This document shows positions 6,149 to 7,193 of a DNA stretch of 7,193 bases, piece by piece; position 1 is the stretch's first letter; each line of letters starts with the position of its first letter. This DNA is from Selenomonadaceae bacterium (GTDB lineage: Bacteria; Bacillota; Negativicutes; Selenomonadales; Selenomonadaceae). The notes below the pieces were generated by a model that saw only the letters and a list, made by a program, of their open reading frames with translations, was not told the origin of the DNA and ran no database searches. Location of the stretch: the NCBI GenBank assembly GCA_017484235.1, contig JAFUTM010000022.1, positions 1 through 7,193 on the forward strand, given 5' to 3'. Made by a program: the position numbers and the translations under genes.

Positions 6149-6706
6149 TTAACGATCTACCTGTACTTCACGAATGACAACTTTGTCTTCACCGTCAATT
6201 GTATCAATCATCACTCCAACGGATTCCTGTTTAGAAGTCGGCACATCTTTACCGATAAAATCTGCACGGATAGGGAGTTCACGATGTCCACGATCAATTA
6301 AAACGGCAAGCTGTATCGCCTTAGGTCTGCCAATATCCATTAAAGCATTTAGTGCAGATCGGATAGTTCTTCCTGTATATAAAACATCGTCGACTAAAAT
6401 AACGGTTTTATTCGTTATATCAACCGGCAGTTCCGTCGACCTCACCACTGGCTGAGACCGCGTTGATAAATCGTCACGATAAAGCGTAATGTCGAGAATA
6501 CCAACAGGTATTTTTTGATTTTCAATTTCAGAAATTATGTTGGCAAGACGCTGTGCAATTGGAACGCCGCGAGTCCTTATTCCAACGAGAACGACATCTT
6601 TAATGCCCTTGTTCTTCTCAGTGATTTCGTGAGCAATGCGAGTCAAAGCCCGTCGAACATCTTCAGATTCCATTAGCACTGCTTTCTCTGCAAATGCCGC
6701 TGACAT
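6149..6706 (-). CDS. pyrR: PyrR, pyrimidine regulatory protein with uracil phosphoribosyltransferase fold
   Basis: PyrR binds pyr mRNA in response to UMP/UTP and causes attenuation. In many species it also converts uracil plus PRPP to UMP. At 185 residues it has the usual length. The PRPP-binding loop is VILVDDVLYTGRT (102-114). Other family motifs are VLVGIRTRGVPIA (39-51), LDITLYRDDL (71-80) and DRGHRELPIRADFIGKD (138-154), followed by VPTSKQE. ATG at 6706 follows AAGGA (6716-6720) by nine bases. The next gene is a universal stress protein rather than pyrB, pyrC or a uracil permease, so this pyrR is detached from the pyr operon and may act in trans. Its likely promoter would leave an untranslated leader of only about 14 bases, too short for a PyrR attenuator. 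Confidence 0.96.
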   Translation of the reverse strand: MSAAFAEKAVLMESEDVRRALTRIAHEITEKNKGIKDVVLVGIRTRGVPIAQRLANIISEIENQKIPVGILDITLYRDDLSTRSQPVVRSTELPVDITNKTVILVDDVLYTGRTIRSALNALMDIGRPKAIQLAVLIDRGHRELPIRADFIGKDVPTSKQESVGVMIDTIDGEDKVVIREVQVDR

Positions 6707-6726
6707 ATTATCACTTCCTTAAAATT

Positions 6727-6756
6727 ATTATATATAGTTACAAAAACCATAGTCAA
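6727..6756 (-). promoter_or_regulatory. Probable sigma-70-type promoter of pyrR
   Basis: On the minus strand TTGACT (6751-6756, five of six matches) is 18 bases from TATAAT (6727-6732, perfect match). Transcription would start near 6720, almost at the ribosome site of pyrR. The -35 box is part of the second arm of the hairpin that follows tnpB. The call rests on sequence and position alone. Confidence 0.65.
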
Positions 6757-6769
6757 ATATTGACAATGG
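6742..6769 (-). terminator. Hairpin plus T-tract directly after tnpB (element right end or terminator)
   Basis: On the minus strand CCATTGTCAA (6769-6760) pairs with TTGACTATGG (6756-6747) around a 3-base loop, with one mismatch, followed by five T (6746-6742). The arm begins two bases after the start of the TAG stop region of tnpB, so it abuts the gene. Such a hairpin fits both an intrinsic terminator and the subterminal structure of an IS200/IS605 right end. Because it is nearly palindromic and covers the pyrR -35 box, it could also be an operator. Confidence 0.55.
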
Positions 6770-6880
6770 CTAAAGTTTTACGGTAAATACCGCCGGCGCA
6801 CTACTAGCCTCTACAAAATCGAACTTTATGTCCTTTTTTGCTACTTTTACATATTTTCTCATTATGTTAAGCGAACCATT
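6747..6880 (-). ncRNA. Possible omega RNA (reRNA) scaffold at the tnpB 3' end
   Basis: TnpB nucleases use a guide RNA made from the 3' end of their own gene plus the element's right end. Here that stretch contains a short CGGTA/TACCG stem (6781-6792), an 8-bp palindrome CGCCGGCG (6791-6798) and the terminal hairpin at 6747-6769. The placement follows from the family rule; the boundaries are approximate and no homology to a known omega RNA was tested. Confidence 0.3.
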
Positions 6881-7193
6881 TACATCTGCATTTATGAGTG
6901 ACTTGTTTCTTGATTTGTATAAACCACGTTTCACTCTTTTGCCACTAAATTTATGTTTCATTAAATCAACTTTTGAAGCCTCAAATGTTGGTATCTGGTC
7001 TAAATCCAAGAAGCTCGCTTTACTCGTATAACTTTCTTCTTGCAGATGTATTTTGATTCCACTCAACTCACTTTTGTAACTTATCATCTCTATCAGTCGA
7101 TTAAACGGTATACTTACAAAATTTTGATTATTCACTTTGCCTATATTTATGTCTTGTTTCCACCCTTTATTGTGACCTATCACTAAATCCGTC
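6770..7193 (-). CDS. tnpB: TnpB (IS200/IS605-family RNA-guided nuclease), C-terminal part, runs off the window
   Basis: The frame is open to the window edge and reads TDLVIGHNKGWKQDINIG, so the GTG at 7183 is internal and the true start lies outside. Homologues use this region for the RuvC nuclease. FVSIPFNRLIEMISYKSEL leads into GIKIHLQEESYTS, whose EES (Glu codon at 7036-7034) is the RuvC-II glutamate. FSGKRVKRGLYKS leads into LINADVNGSLNI, whose Asp (codon 6886-6884) is the RuvC-III aspartate. Both residues are intact, and no frameshift is visible. There is not one cysteine in the visible part, so the CxxC zinc finger common in other TnpB is absent; I recall a subgroup with ESYTSKASFLD in its place. 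The short tail (VEASSAPAVFTVKL) overlaps GC palindromes that may serve the guide RNA. RuvC-I cannot be checked here. Confidence 0.88.
   Translation of the reverse strand, partial: TDLVIGHNKGWKQDINIGKVNNQNFVSIPFNRLIEMISYKSELSGIKIHLQEESYTSKASFLDLDQIPTFEASKVDLMKHKFSGKRVKRGLYKSRNKSLINADVNGSLNIMRKYVKVAKKDIKFDFVEASSAPAVFTVKL

Noticed and set aside
1..7193. CRISPR array, tRNA, rRNA or riboswitch
   Set aside because: I saw no regularly spaced repeats, no tRNA cloverleaf and no rRNA-like or riboswitch core sequence.

Overview
The window looks like chromosome of a diderm Firmicute, most likely class Negativicutes (Selenomonas/Veillonella relatives). This is an inference. It rests on lipid A genes (fabZ, lpxA and lpxI) sitting beside a Gram-positive-style pyrR, on strong Firmicute Shine-Dalgarno sites (AGGAGG, GGAGG, AAGGAG), and on moderate to low GC. 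All supported genes are on the minus strand, so transcription runs from high to low coordinates.

Layout in transcription order. (1) 7193-6770: the C-terminal part of an IS200/IS605-family TnpB that enters from outside the window, followed at once by a hairpin and T-tract. (2) 6756-5736: a consensus-like promoter, then pyrR and a universal stress protein. (3) 5698-3293: a large AT-rich gene for an 801-residue protein, which I read as a Rossmann-like N-terminus, an SGNH-hydrolase-like domain and a CDP-glycerol glycerophosphotransferase-like GT-B domain. (4) 3254-800: fabZ, a 264-bp AT-rich gap, lpxA, and lpxI with a TTG start. (5) 704-675: a Rho-independent terminator. (6) 624-1: the N-terminal part of a second, broken TnpB that has a frameshift and lacks the first RuvC motif.

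FabZ supplies dehydrated acyl chains for fatty acid synthesis and competes with LpxA for 3-hydroxyacyl-ACP. LpxA makes UDP-3-O-acyl-GlcNAc. LpxI cleaves UDP-2,3-diacylglucosamine to lipid X and UMP. The large protein probably modifies or builds a phosphopolyol-containing surface glycan, so the core of the window is an envelope locus. The usual partners lpxC, lpxD and lpxB are absent, and the block lies between two tnpB remnants in the same orientation, so the locus seems rearranged.

The strongest leads for follow-up are the SGNH/glycerophosphotransferase fusion and the pyrR promoter, whose -35 box lies inside the hairpin that closes the neighbouring tnpB. The right-hand TnpB also has no cysteine, so it has no zinc finger in the visible part. 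I found no CRISPR array, tRNA, rRNA or riboswitch.
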